NCBI GenBank assembly: GCA_028768525.1
Contig: CP054837.1
Span: 1,160,001-1,224,000 of the forward strand
Reading direction: 5' to 3'
DNA from: Desulfobacter sp.
GTDB lineage: Bacteria > Desulfobacterota > Desulfobacteria > Desulfobacterales > Desulfobacteraceae
DNA length: 64,000 nt
Shown here: positions 1-8,689 of the stretch, piece after piece
How the letters are laid out: every line of letters begins with the position of its first letter
How positions within the stretch are numbered: position 1 is the first letter of the stretch
The notes under the pieces: generated by a model
Seen by the model: the letters and a program-made list of their open reading frames with translations, nothing else
Database searches by the model: none
Told to the model about the DNA's origin: nothing
Translations under genes and position numbers: made by a program

Positions 1-163
1 TCGGTTCTATATGATGTTTCTCATCAACGGCCTGACTACTCACACAATTTGGAGTTTTCGGGCATGGCATCAATCTACCGTTGCTTATCCCCAAATCCGG
101 TCGGGTGCCCGAGCAACCTGCCAGCACTATCAAACTCAACATAACAACTGAAAAATTATTCAT
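1..163 (-). CDS. DUF1499 family lipoprotein, 5' part only
   Basis: The reading frame starts at an ATG read leftwards from 163, behind a purine-rich ribosome site (GGAGGG, 165-170), and runs off the left edge of the window. The first 17 residues are a lipoprotein signal ending in the lipobox LAGC (Cys17). Residues around 34-41 read CPKTPNCVSSQ, followed a little later by HHIEP. That CP-x-x-PNCVSSQ block is the hallmark of the DUF1499 family, whose biochemical role is unknown. Seen: lipobox and family motif. Inferred: a membrane-anchored periplasmic protein. About two thirds of the usual length lies outside the window. Confidence 0.8.
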   Translation of the reverse strand, partial: MNNFSVVMLSLIVLAGCSGTRPDLGISNGRLMPCPKTPNCVSSQAVDEKHHIEP

Positions 164-740
164 TCCCTCCCCCTTCCTTTTTCTTGGTTCCGATTAGAAA
201 AAAGCTGTAATCAATTTCTCCATCAGTGAGTCCATTTTCCTTCGCAACTCCAAAATGCGCCATTCATGGATAACACCCTATAGCAAATGATGCAGCCAGT
301 TGAATCATGACCGTTGTTTTCTGAATATCCTTAGGCATTTTTCACAGTTGATTCATAAAATTATTGAAGAATAAGCAGACTGTAGCATAGATAGCAAGGG
401 GGATTTGAATTCCTATATTTTTTCTACAGGGTATTCCTTTGATCTGTTTTTACTCGTCGGGTTTGAGTTCAAAAAACACCGGAGACATACCATGTTTGTC
501 TCGATCAGAAACATGTACCGAAACATCCACTGGTGATATAAAAGTGGCAATCAATAACCTTTCATAAGGTCTGGTACGGGACTTTTTTTAATAAGCATGG
601 TAAAAATACTCCGGTATTGTGGTTTATAGGGGATTGATCATCTGAATGCCAGGCATCATCCAAAGGACCACCAATGGGAAAAGAAAATAAATAGTTCGGT
701 CCGGCCTTTATTTTATTACCGAAAGAGAGGGGGGGGGGAA
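164..740. other. Intergenic region, no supported gene
   Basis: This 577-base AT-rich stretch separates the leftward lipoprotein gene from the rightward gene at 741. No frame in it shows a ribosome site together with plausible coding. It contains a short inverted repeat (CATGTTT at 491-497 and AAACATG at 509-515) and ends in a G10 tract directly before the next start codon. A leftward 65-codon frame at 562-759 is low-complexity and was not accepted as a gene. Confidence 0.6.
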
Positions 741-1049
741 ATGGAAGTTTATTGGGCAAACGTTGAGTTTGATATTAAAAATCCGGCTGCCTACGAAAAT
801 TGTGTGGGCGGTTTTGTTTATATGTTTTTTAAGGCCGGAGATGTTCTGGATGCGATTCCAAAAATTCAAGAATCACTTGAAGAAGAGGACCTGAGGCTGA
901 ACGCCATAGAGTTCATAGCGCCTTATGAACAAAGCCCCTGGGCCATTGGAGAAGACCAGGCTTTGTATGACAGCCTGGCAAAGGAAGCTGAAGCAAGTCA
1001 CGAGGTTATCTGGGATGAAATTGCTGCATACGAATCAAGGGAAGAATAG
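741..1049 (+). CDS. Hypothetical acidic protein, 102 aa
   Basis: I do not recognise the family. The protein is small, soluble and strongly acidic, rich in Glu and Asp, with aromatic clusters (VYMFF near residue 27, SPWAIG near residue 66) and no signal peptide or membrane segment. The ATG lies two bases after a run of ten G residues (729-738), which must itself act as the ribosome-binding site. It is followed after 16 bases by a DksA/TraR-type gene and then yaiI in the same direction, so the three may share a transcript. The size and acidity would fit a stress or immunity-type protein, but nothing in the sequence demonstrates that. Confidence 0.6.
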   Translation: MEVYWANVEFDIKNPAAYENCVGGFVYMFFKAGDVLDAIPKIQESLEEEDLRLNAIEFIAPYEQSPWAIGEDQALYDSLAKEAEASHEVIWDEIAAYESREE

Positions 1050-1065
1050 GAGCTACTGAACACCT

Positions 1066-1419
1066 ATGAATCCAAGCCAAAAACAAAAAATCAAACAGGC
1101 AATCGTTAAAAAAATAAACACCCTGGAAAAGAATATTGAAACCTTTCACGGTCTATCCAAGCCTGTGTCCCCGGATAGTGCTATTGGCAGGCTGACAAGA
1201 ATGGAAGCCATTAACAGCAGAAGTATTAATGAGGCGTCACTGGCAAAATCAAAACAGACCCTCAACGCTCTTAAAAAGGCTCTTGATTCCATTGAGACTC
1301 CTGATTTTGGATTATGTCTGCACTGCGAAGAACCGATTGCCATTAAACGACTTGTGATCATGCCTGAAGCCTCACTTTGCGTGGAATGTGCTGAGAAACT
1401 CAGTAAAGGCCAAGCTTAA
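1066..1419 (+). CDS. TraR/DksA family zinc-finger protein
   Basis: The 117-residue protein has a predicted helical coiled-coil N-terminal half and a C-terminal four-cysteine zinc finger (Cys84-x2-Cys87, Cys105-x2-Cys108) of the DksA/TraR type. Members bind the secondary channel of RNA polymerase and modulate initiation, often together with ppGpp. DksA carries two acidic residues at the coiled-coil tip. That tip is not obvious here, so this may be a DksA-like paralogue rather than DksA itself. Its stop codon abuts the next frame, which points to co-transcription with yaiI. Confidence 0.8.
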   Translation: MNPSQKQKIKQAIVKKINTLEKNIETFHGLSKPVSPDSAIGRLTRMEAINSRSINEASLAKSKQTLNALKKALDSIETPDFGLCLHCEEPIAIKRLVIMPEASLCVECAEKLSKGQA

Positions 1420-1446
1420 ATGGTGGAGGGTTCCATAGGAAATTCA

Positions 1447-1893
1447 ATGGCGATCTGGGTAGATGCGGATGCTTGTCCGGTAAGGATAAAGGATTTGCTG
1501 TACAGGGCGGCGAACCGGACAAAAATTCAGGTGACATTGGTGGCCAACCAGAATTTACGGATTCCCAAATCCCCTTATGTAAAATTTCTACAGGTGGCCT
1601 CCGGGTTTGATATTGCCGACAATGAAATTATCAAAAGGATGAAGCCAGGGGATCTGGTGATAACCGCAGACATCCCTCTGGCCTCAGAGGTCATTGCCAA
1701 AGGCGGGACAGCACTGAATCCAAGGGGAGAACTTTACACTCAGGATAATATCACCTCTCGGCTCTATGTTAGGGATCTCATGGAAAACTTGCGATCCAGT
1801 GGAATGGAAACCAAAGGCCCACCGCCTATGACCCCAAAGGATTGCCAGAATTTTTCCAACAGTCTGGATAGATTTTTATTTGCCAAAAGATAA
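1447..1893 (+). CDS. yaiI: YaiI/YqxD family protein (DUF188)
   Basis: At 148 residues the protein has the normal family length. It begins with the characteristic MAIWVDADACPV and keeps a central TADIPLASE block and the RGELYT motif. The family has a PIN/NYN-like fold with conserved Asp residues, suggesting a nuclease, but the function is not established. An in-frame ATG at 1420 abuts the previous stop. I prefer the ATG at 1447 because it has an AGGA box at good spacing and matches the conserved family N-terminus. Confidence 0.85.
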   Translation: MAIWVDADACPVRIKDLLYRAANRTKIQVTLVANQNLRIPKSPYVKFLQVASGFDIADNEIIKRMKPGDLVITADIPLASEVIAKGGTALNPRGELYTQDNITSRLYVRDLMENLRSSGMETKGPPPMTPKDCQNFSNSLDRFLFAKR

Positions 1894-2013
1894 ATTGGGG
1901 AAACATCTGTTAAATTTTCAAATCATTTTTTCAGTTCCACTTACTTCTCGGAACTGTCATTGAGCCGTTTAAATCGGATAGAATCAAAAGCGCAAGACTT
2001 GGGCGCAAGACCA

Positions 2014-2051
2014 AACTAAAAAAGGCTCTCAGCAAAAACGCTGAAAGCCTT
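2014..2051 (-). terminator. Intrinsic terminator behind tRNA-Arg
   Basis: Read leftwards, a 12-base stem with one mismatch (arms 2021-2033 and 2040-2051, five-base loop) is followed directly by a run of T residues. It lies ten bases beyond the CCA end of the leftward tRNA gene and fits as its rho-independent terminator. Confidence 0.75.
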
Positions 2052-2060
2052 GATAGTCAG

Positions 2061-2137
<77 letters not shown>

Positions 2138-2278
2138 AACAGGAGGATCTTTTACCAAAACTCTCCCTCTTTGTCCAGTAAAAAATGATGATCAAGTGAT
2201 AATTTTCAAAATATATTGCTTTCGTGGAAAGTATGATAATGATATACTTACTTTTTAATTCAACCTAAGGCTCATTGA

Positions 2279-3241
2279 ATGAAAAATACTGACGATAAGA
2301 CGGATTCCAAAGATAAAAAGCGACTGACCAAAAAAGACTTTCTGGTACCCGCAGGCAAAGCAAGGGCAAGTAACAGCAAGGCCCTGGTCAAGTCCGATCC
2401 CATCCAGAGTTATCTCAATGAAATAAACCGCTACAAACTGTTGACCCGCGAACAGGAGGTTGAACTGGGCAAGCGGATCCAGGAAGAAAATGACCAGGAG
2501 GCCGCCTATATCATGACCACCTCCAATCTCAGGCTGGTGGTAAAAATAGCACTGGAGTTCCAGCGGATATGGATGCAGAATCTCCTGGACCTGATCCAGG
2601 AAGGAAATATCGGCCTTGTCCAGGCCGTGAAAAAATTCAACCCATATAAAAATGTTAAATTCTCCTATTACGCCTCCTTTTGGATCAAGGCCTATATTCT
2701 GAAATTCATCATGGACAACTGGCGAATGGTGAAAATCGGCACCACCCAGGGCCAGCGCAAACTCTTTTTCAGACTGAAAAAGGAAAAACAGCGCCTCATT
2801 GAACAGGGATTCGATCCCAAGCCCAAACTGTTGTCCGAGCGGCTGGGGGTTTCTGAGAAAGAAGTTGTGGACATGGACCAACGCCTGGCCAACTGGGATC
2901 TTTCACTGGACGAACCCCTGAAAAACGATTCCAACACCGAGCGCATCGAATTCATTAATGTGGAATCGGACTCCTCGGAAGACCAGGTGGCCAAAAAGGA
3001 GATCGAAGACATTCTTCATAAAAAGGTGGCGGAATTCAAGACCACCCTGAACGAACGGGAACTGGATATCTTCGAGCGCAGGATTTTTTCTGACAGCCCC
3101 CAGACCCTTCAGGAAATCGGGGAAGTCTATTCCATTTCCAGGGAGCGTGTCAGACAGATTGAAAATAATATTCTCAAAAAAATGAAGGCTTATTTTAAAA
3201 AGGATATGCCGGACTTTGACATGTACGACCACACCCAATAA
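2279..3241 (+). CDS. rpoH: RNA polymerase sigma factor, RpoH (sigma-32) type
   Basis: The 320-residue protein is a group 3 sigma-70 factor. It has region 1.2/2 (DPIQSYLNEINRYKLLTREQE, about residues 40-60; LIQEGNIGLVQAVKKF, about 107-122), region 2.4 with FWIKAYI, the RpoH-specific segment NWRMVKIGTTQGQRKLFF, and region 4.2 ending in SRERVRQIE. The NWR...TTQ-QRKLFF signature separates RpoH from RpoD. It is expected to direct heat-shock and envelope-stress transcription. Its start codon is an ATG 141 bases after the tRNA gene, so it probably has its own promoter in that gap. It is followed by two lipoprotein genes. Confidence 0.85.
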   Translation: MKNTDDKTDSKDKKRLTKKDFLVPAGKARASNSKALVKSDPIQSYLNEINRYKLLTREQEVELGKRIQEENDQEAAYIMTTSNLRLVVKIALEFQRIWMQNLLDLIQEGNIGLVQAVKKFNPYKNVKFSYYASFWIKAYILKFIMDNWRMVKIGTTQGQRKLFFRLKKEKQRLIEQGFDPKPKLLSERLGVSEKEVVDMDQRLANWDLSLDEPLKNDSNTERIEFINVESDSSEDQVAKKEIEDILHKKVAEFKTTLNERELDIFERRIFSDSPQTLQEIGEVYSISRERVRQIENNILKKMKAYFKKDMPDFDMYDHTQ

Positions 3242-3259
3242 TACCAAGGTGACCACTCC

Positions 3260-5023
3260 ATGAAAAAAGCCATTCTCTGGGCCCTGCTCACCCTGTTGCC
3301 CCTTTCTTTTATTAACGGATGCGTCCAGGGCACGGCAACCACCCACCCCCAGAACCTGAACACCCGGGCTCCGGAGCCCGACGACGCTGCACCGGCCGAT
3401 GACACGGTTCTGGCAGCCCCATATTATTACCTGGCGGCCCGCCGCCATTTAAATAAGGGCGAACTGGAACTGGCTGAAGCCGCCCTGGGGGCTGCCATTG
3501 AAAAAGACCAGGAATCATCTTTCCTGAAACGGGAAATGATCCGCCTGCTCCAAGGCCAGAAGAAAACGGACATGGCCCTTGATATGGCCGAAAAACTGGC
3601 TGAGCAGTTTCCGGACAATGTGGACAACCTGCTGCTCCTGGCCCGGCTGAAAAAAGGCAGCGACAGCGAGCTGACCGCCCTTTTCAAGCAGATACTCAAG
3701 CTGGCTCCGGACAACAGGGAAACCTATTTGCGCCTGGGCAAAATCTATATGGACGGGGAGAAGCCCTCAGAGGCCCTGGAACTGTTCACCAAGATGGTGA
3801 ATGTGTTCCCCGATTATTATGTCGCCCATTTTTACCTGGGGGAGGCACAACTTCTCACCGGCGCCAAAAAACAGGCCCAAACCTCTTTTCTCAAAACCCT
3901 GGAGCTGGAACCGGAACTGGTAGAACCCAGGTTCAGGCTCATTGACATTTACCGGGAAGGGAATACTAAAAAAGCACGAAAAAAAATACTAGCCCAGTAC
4001 ACGGAAATCCTGAAAATGGAACCGGGCAACGACAGGGCACTGCTGGAACTGGCCCTGTTCCACTATAAAAACAAGGCGAAAAAAAAGGCGGACGAACTCT
4101 TTGGCCGGCTGGGACAGGAACTTAAAGAGAATCCCAGGCTGGCCATGGCCGCCGTGGACGCCTTCATCAGCCGGAAACGGTATGAAGATGCTGTAATCGT
4201 CTTTTCCCGGCTCCGGGAGGCAGCCCCTGCCAACACCGGTCTGAATTTTTTCCTGGCCATGGCCCACGAGGCCCTGGATCACAGGGATGAAGCCATTGAA
4301 TACTACCTCAAGGTTCCCCCGGAGCACCCCCAGTACAAAAAGGCCATGCTCAGCATCGCATTCCTGCACCGGGATCAGGACCGCATGGATGAAGCGGTGA
4401 AATTCCTTGAATACCACCACAGCCAGAACCCGGCGGACATTGACATCCTCTCCTACCTGGCCTCGTTTTACGACGAAGAGCAGCGTTATGAAGAAGCCAT
4501 GACACTGCTCCAGACCGGCCTCAAGCAGAGCCCGGAAAACACGGCGCTGATGTTCAAGCTGGGGGCGACCCAGGACAAGGCCGGCCTCAGGGATGACTGT
4601 ATCAAAACGATGAAGGCCCTGCTCCGGGTTGACCCGGACCATGCCGGGGCCCTGAACTATCTCGGCTATACCTATGCCGAGATGGGCATCTTCCTGGACG
4701 AGGCCCTGGACCTGGTGCAGCGGGCCCTTAAAATCAAGCCCGGAGACGGCTATATCACCGACAGCCTGGGCTGGATCTTTTTTAAAAAAGAGGCATACGA
4801 CCAGGCCATCCTTCACCTTGAAAAGGCAGCCGAAATCTCAAAATACGAAACCATCATCGCCGATCACCTGGCAGATGCCTATGCCAAAAACGGACAGCCC
4901 CAAAAGGCCCTGGCCACATACAAAAAAGCCCTGGCCAATGCCCAAGAAGACCAGCAGGACCTGATCAAAAAGATCAAGGCCAAAGTCAAAGCGCTTGAAC
5001 AACGACCAGATGAAACCCAATAA
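3260..5023 (+). CDS. TPR-repeat lipoprotein
   Basis: This 587-residue protein has a signal peptide ending at a lipobox-like INGC (Cys21; Asn at -2 is unusual). It is followed from about residue 50 to the end by roughly 13-15 tetratricopeptide repeats, for example YLRLGKIYMDGEKPSEALEL and DSLGWIFFKKEAYDQAILHL. TPR arrays are protein-docking scaffolds, so this one probably acts on the periplasmic face of the outer membrane. The gene follows rpoH by 18 bases and overlaps the next lipoprotein gene, so the pair is probably translated together. The partner is not predictable. Confidence 0.85.
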   Translation: MKKAILWALLTLLPLSFINGCVQGTATTHPQNLNTRAPEPDDAAPADDTVLAAPYYYLAARRHLNKGELELAEAALGAAIEKDQESSFLKREMIRLLQGQKKTDMALDMAEKLAEQFPDNVDNLLLLARLKKGSDSELTALFKQILKLAPDNRETYLRLGKIYMDGEKPSEALELFTKMVNVFPDYYVAHFYLGEAQLLTGAKKQAQTSFLKTLELEPELVEPRFRLIDIYREGNTKKARKKILAQYTEILKMEPGNDRALLELALFHYKNKAKKKADELFGRLGQELKENPRLAMAAVDAFISRKRYEDAVIVFSRLREAAPANTGLNFFLAMAHEALDHRDEAIEYYLKVPPEHPQYKKAMLSIAFLHRDQDRMDEAVKFLEYHHSQNPADIDILSYLASFYDEEQRYEEAMTLLQTGLKQSPENTALMFKLGATQDKAGLRDDCIKTMKALLRVDPDHAGALNYLGYTYAEMGIFLDEALDLVQRALKIKPGDGYITDSLGWIFFKKEAYDQAILHLEKAAEISKYETIIADHLADAYAKNGQPQKALATYKKALANAQEDQQDLIKKIKAKVKALEQRPDETQ

Positions 5024-5798
5024 CAGCCTTCCGTCGTCCCTGTTCCGGTCCGCCCGGCTCTTGATTGCCGCTGCCCTGATCGCAGGCGGGCTGGCCGGCT
5101 GTACCTTAAAAAAACCGGTAACAGACCCGGCACAGGACAAAGAGGCCCGGGCCGCCGTCCTCAAAATCCGGGAATTCAACCGGTCCATTACCAGTTCCAA
5201 GGGCGTTGGCAGGCTGGTGGTCACCGGCGGCGGCCAGAGAGAGTCCTTTAAAATGGCCTGGGCTGCCCGGACCCCAAACCGACTCCGCCTGACTCTGATG
5301 GTCTCCGGCCACCCCGTTGAAACCATTGCAGCCAATGGGAAACAGGTGACATTCGTCTCCCACACCGGCAGGCACCGCCCCCATACCACCCCGTCCGCAG
5401 ACCCTGACCTGGACACCTATATCGGCGTACCGGTCCGCCTCTCGGAAATGGTTGCCATTCTGCTGGGCCAAATACCGGTAAGGGAATTTGACCGGGCCTG
5501 GATGGTGCCGGGACGCACCGGGGCCATTCATGCCAATAAAAACTATTCAACTCAGATCCAGGAACTCACAACGGACAGCAATGGGCAGCTCACCTGTTTC
5601 AGGCGTCTTGATGCCCACAGGGCAGAGATCTTCGGCATGGACATTGAGGCCTGGACCCAAAAAACAGGATTCCGTATCCCCGCCTCCCTGTCCGTATATG
5701 ACGCCACCGGCCGCACCCTTTATATTTCCCTCTCCGGAATGATTCCCAATGCGCCGGTAAAAGAATCAATGTTCATATTGACAGGCCCGGGATCATGA
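5010..5798 (+). CDS. LolB-like outer-membrane lipoprotein
   Basis: A signal peptide ends in a perfect lipobox (GLAGC, Cys31 from the ATG at 5010). The mature part has the beta-rich pattern of LolA/LolB and DUF4292 proteins, including RESFKMAWAARTPNRLRLTL, which recalls the LolB strand that receives lipoproteins. The likely role is accepting lipoproteins at the outer membrane, but identity is weak and the fold is shared by other envelope proteins. An in-frame TTG lies at 4995. The ATG at 5010 gives a 14-base overlap with the TPR gene and a normal signal peptide. Confidence 0.6.
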   Translation: MKPNNSLPSSLFRSARLLIAAALIAGGLAGCTLKKPVTDPAQDKEARAAVLKIREFNRSITSSKGVGRLVVTGGGQRESFKMAWAARTPNRLRLTLMVSGHPVETIAANGKQVTFVSHTGRHRPHTTPSADPDLDTYIGVPVRLSEMVAILLGQIPVREFDRAWMVPGRTGAIHANKNYSTQIQELTTDSNGQLTCFRRLDAHRAEIFGMDIEAWTQKTGFRIPASLSVYDATGRTLYISLSGMIPNAPVKESMFILTGPGS

Positions 5799-5855
5799 CC
5801 ATTATGTATGTGGATTTTTATTAATACCATTATCTCATAGGGAGACATACATATC

Positions 5856-6734
5856 ATGATCCACGACAATGTAGAGCAGGCAAAAAAGAAAAGCCAGGGC
5901 TGCCCTTCCCAGCAGGGCGGCAATGATGCAGCAAGAAAACAGCAGGAACAGCAGGCCATGATCAAGGCCAACCTGGCCAAGATCAAACATAAATTATTCG
6001 TTCTCTCCGGCAAGGGCGGGGTGGGCAAAAGCTCTGTTTCCGCCAACCTGGCCGCCAGCCTGGCCAAAAAAGGCTACAAGACCGGCCTCATGGATGTGGA
6101 CGTTCACGGTCCCTCCATTGCAGGAATGTTCGGCATGACCGAACTGCTGGATCTGAGCCCGGACCAGAAACTGCTCATGCCCAAGCAGATCAATGAAAAC
6201 CTGAAAGTGGTTTCCGTTCAGGCCCTGATGCAGGACAAGGACCAGGCCATTATCTGGCGCGGCCCCGCCAAAACCGGCATGATCCAGCAGTTTGTGGGTT
6301 CCGTGGAATGGGGCGAACTGGATTTCCTGGTGATTGACGCCCCTCCGGGCACCGGCGACGAGCCCCTCACCGTCATCCAGACCATCCCCGAAGCCCAGGG
6401 CATCATTGTGACCACCCCCCAGGAAGTGGCACTGGCTGATATCAGAAAGTCCATCTCATTCTGCAAAACCGTGAAGATGAAAACCCTTGGCATTGTTGAA
6501 AACATGTCCGGCTTCACCTGCCCCCACTGCAATGAGCACATCGACCTGTTCAAAAACGGCGGCGGCGAAAAGACCGCCAAGGCCCAGGGACTGAACTTCC
6601 TCGGAGCCATTCCCTTTGACACCCGGGTGGTTGCTTCCGGCGACGAAGGGGTTCCCGTAACCATGGGCGAGGAAGACAGCGCATTCACCCTGGCCTTTGC
6701 CAAGGTGGTGGACAATATCCTCGAAGGGGTGTAA
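5856..6734 (+). CDS. mrp: Mrp/NBP35 family iron-sulfur carrier ATPase
   Basis: The 292-residue P-loop ATPase has the deviant Walker A motif GKGGVGKSS (about residues 53-61), a switch-II type DAPPGTGDEPL, and the C-terminal CPHC motif that binds a bridging [4Fe-4S] cluster in the homodimer. Proteins of this family assemble and transfer iron-sulfur clusters to apo-enzymes. The first 40 residues are a Gln/Lys-rich extension without a CxxC. Organisms full of Fe-S oxidoreductases usually keep several copies. It is followed after nine bases by the HD-domain gene. Confidence 0.9.
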   Translation: MIHDNVEQAKKKSQGCPSQQGGNDAARKQQEQQAMIKANLAKIKHKLFVLSGKGGVGKSSVSANLAASLAKKGYKTGLMDVDVHGPSIAGMFGMTELLDLSPDQKLLMPKQINENLKVVSVQALMQDKDQAIIWRGPAKTGMIQQFVGSVEWGELDFLVIDAPPGTGDEPLTVIQTIPEAQGIIVTTPQEVALADIRKSISFCKTVKMKTLGIVENMSGFTCPHCNEHIDLFKNGGGEKTAKAQGLNFLGAIPFDTRVVASGDEGVPVTMGEEDSAFTLAFAKVVDNILEGV

Positions 6735-6743
6735 CCCCCGGGC

Positions 6744-7919
6744 ATGACGCCTGATTCAAATATCCTAGCCGGGGCACTGAAGGCCCGCCTTTCCTCAAGG
6801 GAAAAGGCCTGCTTCAGTGCCCCGGCCTGTTTTTCCCACACCGCCGTCAGACGGCACGCCGAACCCAGATCCCATACCGACTACCGCCTGGCTTTTTCCG
6901 CCGATGCCGACCGCATCCTCAACTCCATGGCCTTCAGCCGGTATCCGGATAAAACCCAGGTCTTTTCCCTGATCAACAATGACCACCTCACCCACCGGGT
7001 CCTCCACGTCCAGATGGTCTCCCGGGTGGCCAGAACCATCGGCCGCTACCTGGGGCTGAACACCGACCTCATTGAGGCGGCCAGCCTGGGCCACGACATC
7101 GGCCATCCCCCCTTCGGACATGACGGAGAACGGTTTTTATCCAGGCTCACCCAGGCCAACGGAGCCGGTAGTTTTCACCACAATATACAGAGCCTCCAGT
7201 TCCTGGACCGGATTGAACGGGGCGGAAAGGGCTGGAACCTCACCCTGCAGACCATGGACGCCATCCTCTGCCACAACGGCGAAGTCCACGCCAGGCAGAT
7301 ACGGCCCGAATCCCGCAGTGGATTTCAAGCGCTGGACGACCTGACCGCTGCCCTGAAATCAGGAAAAAAAAAGGATGCCCTGCCCATGACCCTGGAAGGC
7401 TGCGTGGTGCGCATGGCCGACACCATCTCCTATATCGGCCGTGACCTGGAGGACGCCGTCCGCTTAAAGCTGGTCACCCGCGACCAGGTGCCCCGCCCCT
7501 GTGCTGAGCTGCTGGGCACCACCCAGGGTACCATTGTCTTCAACCTGGTCACGGATATCATCCGGACCAGCCTGGATCGTGAATTTATCGGATTCTCCCC
7601 GAAAATTTCAACGGCCCTTGAAAAGCTGAAGCGATTCAACTATGAATTCATTTATCAAAATCCGGTGATCAAGGGACATCTCACCGGCATTGAAGATATC
7701 TTTAAATATCTATTTGACAGGTATCTGACCGACCTTGAAAAAGAGAACCGGGAATCGGTTATTTTTACTGAATTTCTGGAAGGGTTGGACCAGGGCTACA
7801 GGAATAACCACAGTGCCGGTGAAATTGTCCGGGATTTCATCGCGGGTATGACCGACTCCTATTTTATCAGACAGGCCCCGCCCCGCCTCAGGCCCAAAAC
7901 CATTGATCAAGTCAGGTGA
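6744..7919 (+). CDS. dGTPase-like HD-domain triphosphohydrolase
   Basis: This 391-residue protein belongs to the deoxyguanosinetriphosphate triphosphohydrolase family. It carries an upstream metal His in THRVLHVQMVSRV, the signature GHDIGHPPFGHDGE with His117-Asp118, and a later Asp in MADTISYIGRD. The family cleaves dNTPs to nucleoside and tripolyphosphate and controls dNTP pools. Some members also take part in phage defence. This one is of the shorter class lacking the E. coli insertions. Its stop shares GTGA with the next gene, so the two are translationally coupled. Confidence 0.85.
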   Translation: MTPDSNILAGALKARLSSREKACFSAPACFSHTAVRRHAEPRSHTDYRLAFSADADRILNSMAFSRYPDKTQVFSLINNDHLTHRVLHVQMVSRVARTIGRYLGLNTDLIEAASLGHDIGHPPFGHDGERFLSRLTQANGAGSFHHNIQSLQFLDRIERGGKGWNLTLQTMDAILCHNGEVHARQIRPESRSGFQALDDLTAALKSGKKKDALPMTLEGCVVRMADTISYIGRDLEDAVRLKLVTRDQVPRPCAELLGTTQGTIVFNLVTDIIRTSLDREFIGFSPKISTALEKLKRFNYEFIYQNPVIKGHLTGIEDIFKYLFDRYLTDLEKENRESVIFTEFLEGLDQGYRNNHSAGEIVRDFIAGMTDSYFIRQAPPRLRPKTIDQVR

Positions 7920-8650
7920 GCCCCATGTTTGACAACCGGGAGACCTACCGCAGCCGCCACAATAAACAAGGGCTGACCGCCTTTAATGCCACGGTAAAGG
8001 AAACCAATCTAAACATCCAGGCCGCAACCGACCTGTCCAGGGAGGCGGTGAGGGCCATCCTTACCTACAGGCAGCACATCGAAGCCCATATTTCCGCCCA
8101 CCCGGAATTTGCCGCCAGCCTGGCCCCCCTGCCCGATCCGGGTCCGGCACCGGCCATTATCACGGAGATGATTGGTGCCGGACGGGTTGCAGGCGTGGGC
8201 CCCATGGCCGCCGTGGCCGGGGCAATGGCTGAATTTACAGGCCGAGAACTCCTTGAATACTCCACGGAAGTGGTGGTGGAAAACGGGGGGGATATTTTTG
8301 TAAGCTCCCATACCGATATGGTCTTCACCATCTATGCCGGCGACTCCCCCCTGAGCATGAAGGCCGGCATACAGGTGGCCCGTCAGGACCACCCCTTTGC
8401 CATGTGCACCTCTTCGGGCACCCTGGGCCATTCCAAAAGTTTCGGCCAAGCCGACGCCGCCACGGTCCTGGCGGATTCCTGCGCCCTGGCCGACGCCGCG
8501 GCCACCGCCCTGGGCAACCGGATACAGGGCCCCCAGGACATCGAACCGGCCATTGCCGCAGGCCGTGCCATGAACGGCATCCGGGGCATCGTGATCATTG
8601 TCGGCAAACAGATCGGCCTCTGGGGGGATCTCCAGCTGGTCCGGCTTTAA
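7916..8650 (+). CDS. UPF0280 family protein
   Basis: The 244-residue protein matches the UPF0280 family, which is related to ApbE flavin transferases. Diagnostic segments are EMIGAGRVAGVGPMAAVAG (about residues 86-104), VVENGGDIFV, and CTSSGTLGHSKSFG. The molecular function is unknown, but family genes recur in methanogens and anaerobic sulfate reducers. The start is a GTG inside the stop of the dGTPase gene (GTGA overlap), with an ATG three codons later as an alternative. It converges on hutH, leaving 39 bases with no clear terminator. Confidence 0.85.
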   Translation: MSPMFDNRETYRSRHNKQGLTAFNATVKETNLNIQAATDLSREAVRAILTYRQHIEAHISAHPEFAASLAPLPDPGPAPAIITEMIGAGRVAGVGPMAAVAGAMAEFTGRELLEYSTEVVVENGGDIFVSSHTDMVFTIYAGDSPLSMKAGIQVARQDHPFAMCTSSGTLGHSKSFGQADAATVLADSCALADAAATALGNRIQGPQDIEPAIAAGRAMNGIRGIVIIVGKQIGLWGDLQLVRL

Positions 8651-8689
8651 TGCATTTCCAGCGCCGGGCAGCCGGCAGCATCCCTGGTT

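Noticed and set aside
562..759. 65-codon leftward frame across the G10 tract
   Set aside because: It is low-complexity (Pro from the C run), lacks a ribosome site and overlaps the better rightward gene start.
2255..2881. 208-codon leftward frame opposite rpoH
   Set aside because: Shadow of the sigma factor gene without a plausible start site or recognisable domain.
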